A stretch of DNA of 64,000 bases from Flectobacillus longus (GTDB lineage: Bacteria > Bacteroidota > Bacteroidia > Cytophagales > Spirosomataceae), in the NCBI RefSeq assembly GCF_030056705.1, contig NZ_JASHIC010000024.1, forward strand, positions 1 to 64,000, given 5' to 3'. How positions within the stretch are numbered: the first letter of the stretch is position 1; each line of letters opens with the position of its first letter. The translations under genes were made by a program, and so were the position numbers. Below are positions 62,894 through 64,000 of this stretch, in pieces. Under the pieces are notes generated by a model that did not search any database, was not told where the DNA came from, and saw only the letters and a list, made by a program, of their open reading frames with translations.

Positions 62894-64000
62894 TTACATA
62901 CTCCAACCTTGGCGATATTCTCTTTTTACGAATTGATTTGCCTCTTCAAAATTGGTGATACGCATATTTTCGCCATCCCATAATAGTTTTTTACGTCCAG
63001 GGTAATCATATTCTTGTAGCCATTGTTTGTCTTTTTTAGGCGTACGATAAAAGTAACTTCTGATTGCCAAATTACCCATCAATACGGTTTCTGACATTGG
63101 TCCTGCATAATCAAACGATGAACTCAATGGTTGATGTTTGCCATATCCATCACGGCAAGCCTGAAGCCATTGTTGGTAATGACCTTCGTTGTCGGCACCC
63201 ACAACTCTCGGAATCGAAATAGGCAGTTTATCGCCTTTTTCTTTGAGTTTGGTTTCTGGCCAAAGCGAAGGGTTGGCACCATATACACCACACATCATTA
63301 CGCCTTTTGTCCCCATAAGCAATACACCGCCGCTCCAGTCGCCTAGTTTTACATCGGCAGGAATTTCTTCTGGACGCTCAGGCATAAGACCTCCGTCATA
63401 CCAAGTCATTTTTACAGGATCTTTACCTTTTCTTGGGAATTTGAGATGAATCATAGACGAAGCAGGGAAACTTTCAGGAAAGTAGCCTTGTTTAAATGGC
63501 CCAGTCCAGCCATCGCTCATACTACATTCTACTTCTGACGGATGACCTAATCCCAAAATACGATAGGGTGGATCCATCATGTGACAAGCCATATCGCCAA
63601 GCGAGCCTGTACCAAAATTAACCCAACCACGCCAGTTGAATGGGTGATACCCAGGGTTATAATCTTCATAAGCTGCTGGTCCTAACCATAAATCCCAATC
63701 TAACTCACTCGGAATATCAAATTTACCTTGTGGTTTAGCCAAACCTTGTGGCCATACAGGACGATTGGTCCATACGTGTACTCGATTTACCTCTCCAATC
63801 AAGCCAGCTTTGTACCACTCCATCATACGACGAACCCCATCGCCCGATGAACCTTGATTGCCCATTTGAGTTACAACCTTGTTCTCACGAGCAGCAATAG
63901 TCATTTTACGAACCTCAGCAATGTTGTGAGCCAAAGGTTTTTGTACGTAAACATGCTTGCCCATTTGCATGGCAGCCATGGCAATTACATAGTGTGTATG
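62894..64000 (-). CDS. Gfo/Idh/MocA-family oxidoreductase (5' end outside the window)
   Basis: The reading frame is open to the right edge, so the first part of the NAD(P)-binding domain is missing; 368 residues are seen. Visible are HVYVQKPLAHNIAEVRKM with the catalytic-type Lys-Pro of the family, then the C-terminal alpha/beta domain (LDWDLWLGPAAYEDYNPGYHPFNWRGWVNFGTGSLGDMACHMMD, GVMMCGVYGANPSLWP). Such secreted or cytoplasmic dehydrogenases act on sugars or inositol in Bacteroidota. The substrate is unknown. Confidence 0.9.
   Translation of the reverse strand, partial: HTHYVIAMAAMQMGKHVYVQKPLAHNIAEVRKMTIAARENKVVTQMGNQGSSGDGVRRMMEWYKAGLIGEVNRVHVWTNRPVWPQGLAKPQGKFDIPSELDWDLWLGPAAYEDYNPGYHPFNWRGWVNFGTGSLGDMACHMMDPPYRILGLGHPSEVECSMSDGWTGPFKQGYFPESFPASSMIHLKFPRKGKDPVKMTWYDGGLMPERPEEIPADVKLGDWSGGVLLMGTKGVMMCGVYGANPSLWPETKLKEKGDKLPISIPRVVGADNEGHYQQWLQACRDGYGKHQPLSSSFDYAGPMSETVLMGNLAIRSYFYRTPKKDKQWLQEYDYPGRKKLLWDGENMRITNFEEANQFVKREYRQGWSM

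Overview
This window looks like a chromosomal segment of a Bacteroidota bacterium, most likely order Cytophagales. The signs are a type IX secretion C-terminal sorting domain, BatD, DUF2480 and DUF3500 proteins, a TonB-dependent receptor with a carboxypeptidase-like N-terminal domain, LytTR two-component genes, absence of clear Shine-Dalgarno sequences, and a textbook Bacteroidota promoter (TTTG-N19-TACCTTTG) in front of rpmH. Base composition is moderately AT-rich. A Flectobacillus/Arcicella-like genus is only a guess. Most of the window is ordinary chromosome; no prophage, insertion sequence or CRISPR array was seen.

Layout. 0-6.6 kb: a TonB receptor with an odd Ala/Val/Gln-rich insert, a DUF3089 lipoprotein hydrolase, and a CarH/LitR-like B12-binding MerR regulator beside the carotenoid gene cruF. 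6.8-10.3 kb: fatty-acid beta-oxidation pair (thiolase and multifunctional hydratase/dehydrogenase). 11-16 kb: pdxJ, yqeY-like, cvpA-like, rlmN with a possible structured leader, and a fatty-acid desaturase. 16-19 kb: DUF3500 lipoprotein and HupE/UreJ-like membrane protein. 19-26 kb: CPA1 antiporter, LytS/LytR-type two-component pair with a candidate operator, SGNH esterase, Nudix hydrolase, small DMT transporter, beta-lactamase-fold protein, tRNA-His, MnSOD. 27-35 kb: batD-aroC-tadA, a small unknown protein, HNH endonuclease, DUF2480, tsaB, and a C-terminal processing protease.

34.7-36.4 kb holds a very AT-rich darT-darG toxin-antitoxin pair lying between the ctp-like protease and rnpA-rpmH. 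37-48.6 kb is rich in peptidases: M61, M20, a 1202-residue secreted M4 protease with a beta-propeller and T9SS tail, and a tricorn-like S41 protease. 48.8-54.4 kb has a polytopic GT-C-like protein, a membrane-anchored MutS-family ATPase, and a self-inhibited Fic protein whose promoter carries a perfect inverted repeat. 54.4-61.2 kb is an RND efflux operon (tetR, tolC, adaptor, permease). 61.6-64 kb has a cupin, an orphan LytTR protein, and the 3' part of a Gfo/Idh/MocA oxidoreductase that runs off the right edge.

Genes are commonly separated by long, near-perfect hairpins, many acting as shared terminators between convergent genes. Degenerate repeats recur in intergenic spaces around 4.6, 12.2, 17.7, 45.3 and 53.1 kb. 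The best leads for something new are the rlmN leader, the 21-bp-period LytTR-like operator, the Fic promoter palindrome, the TonB receptor insert and the DarTG island.
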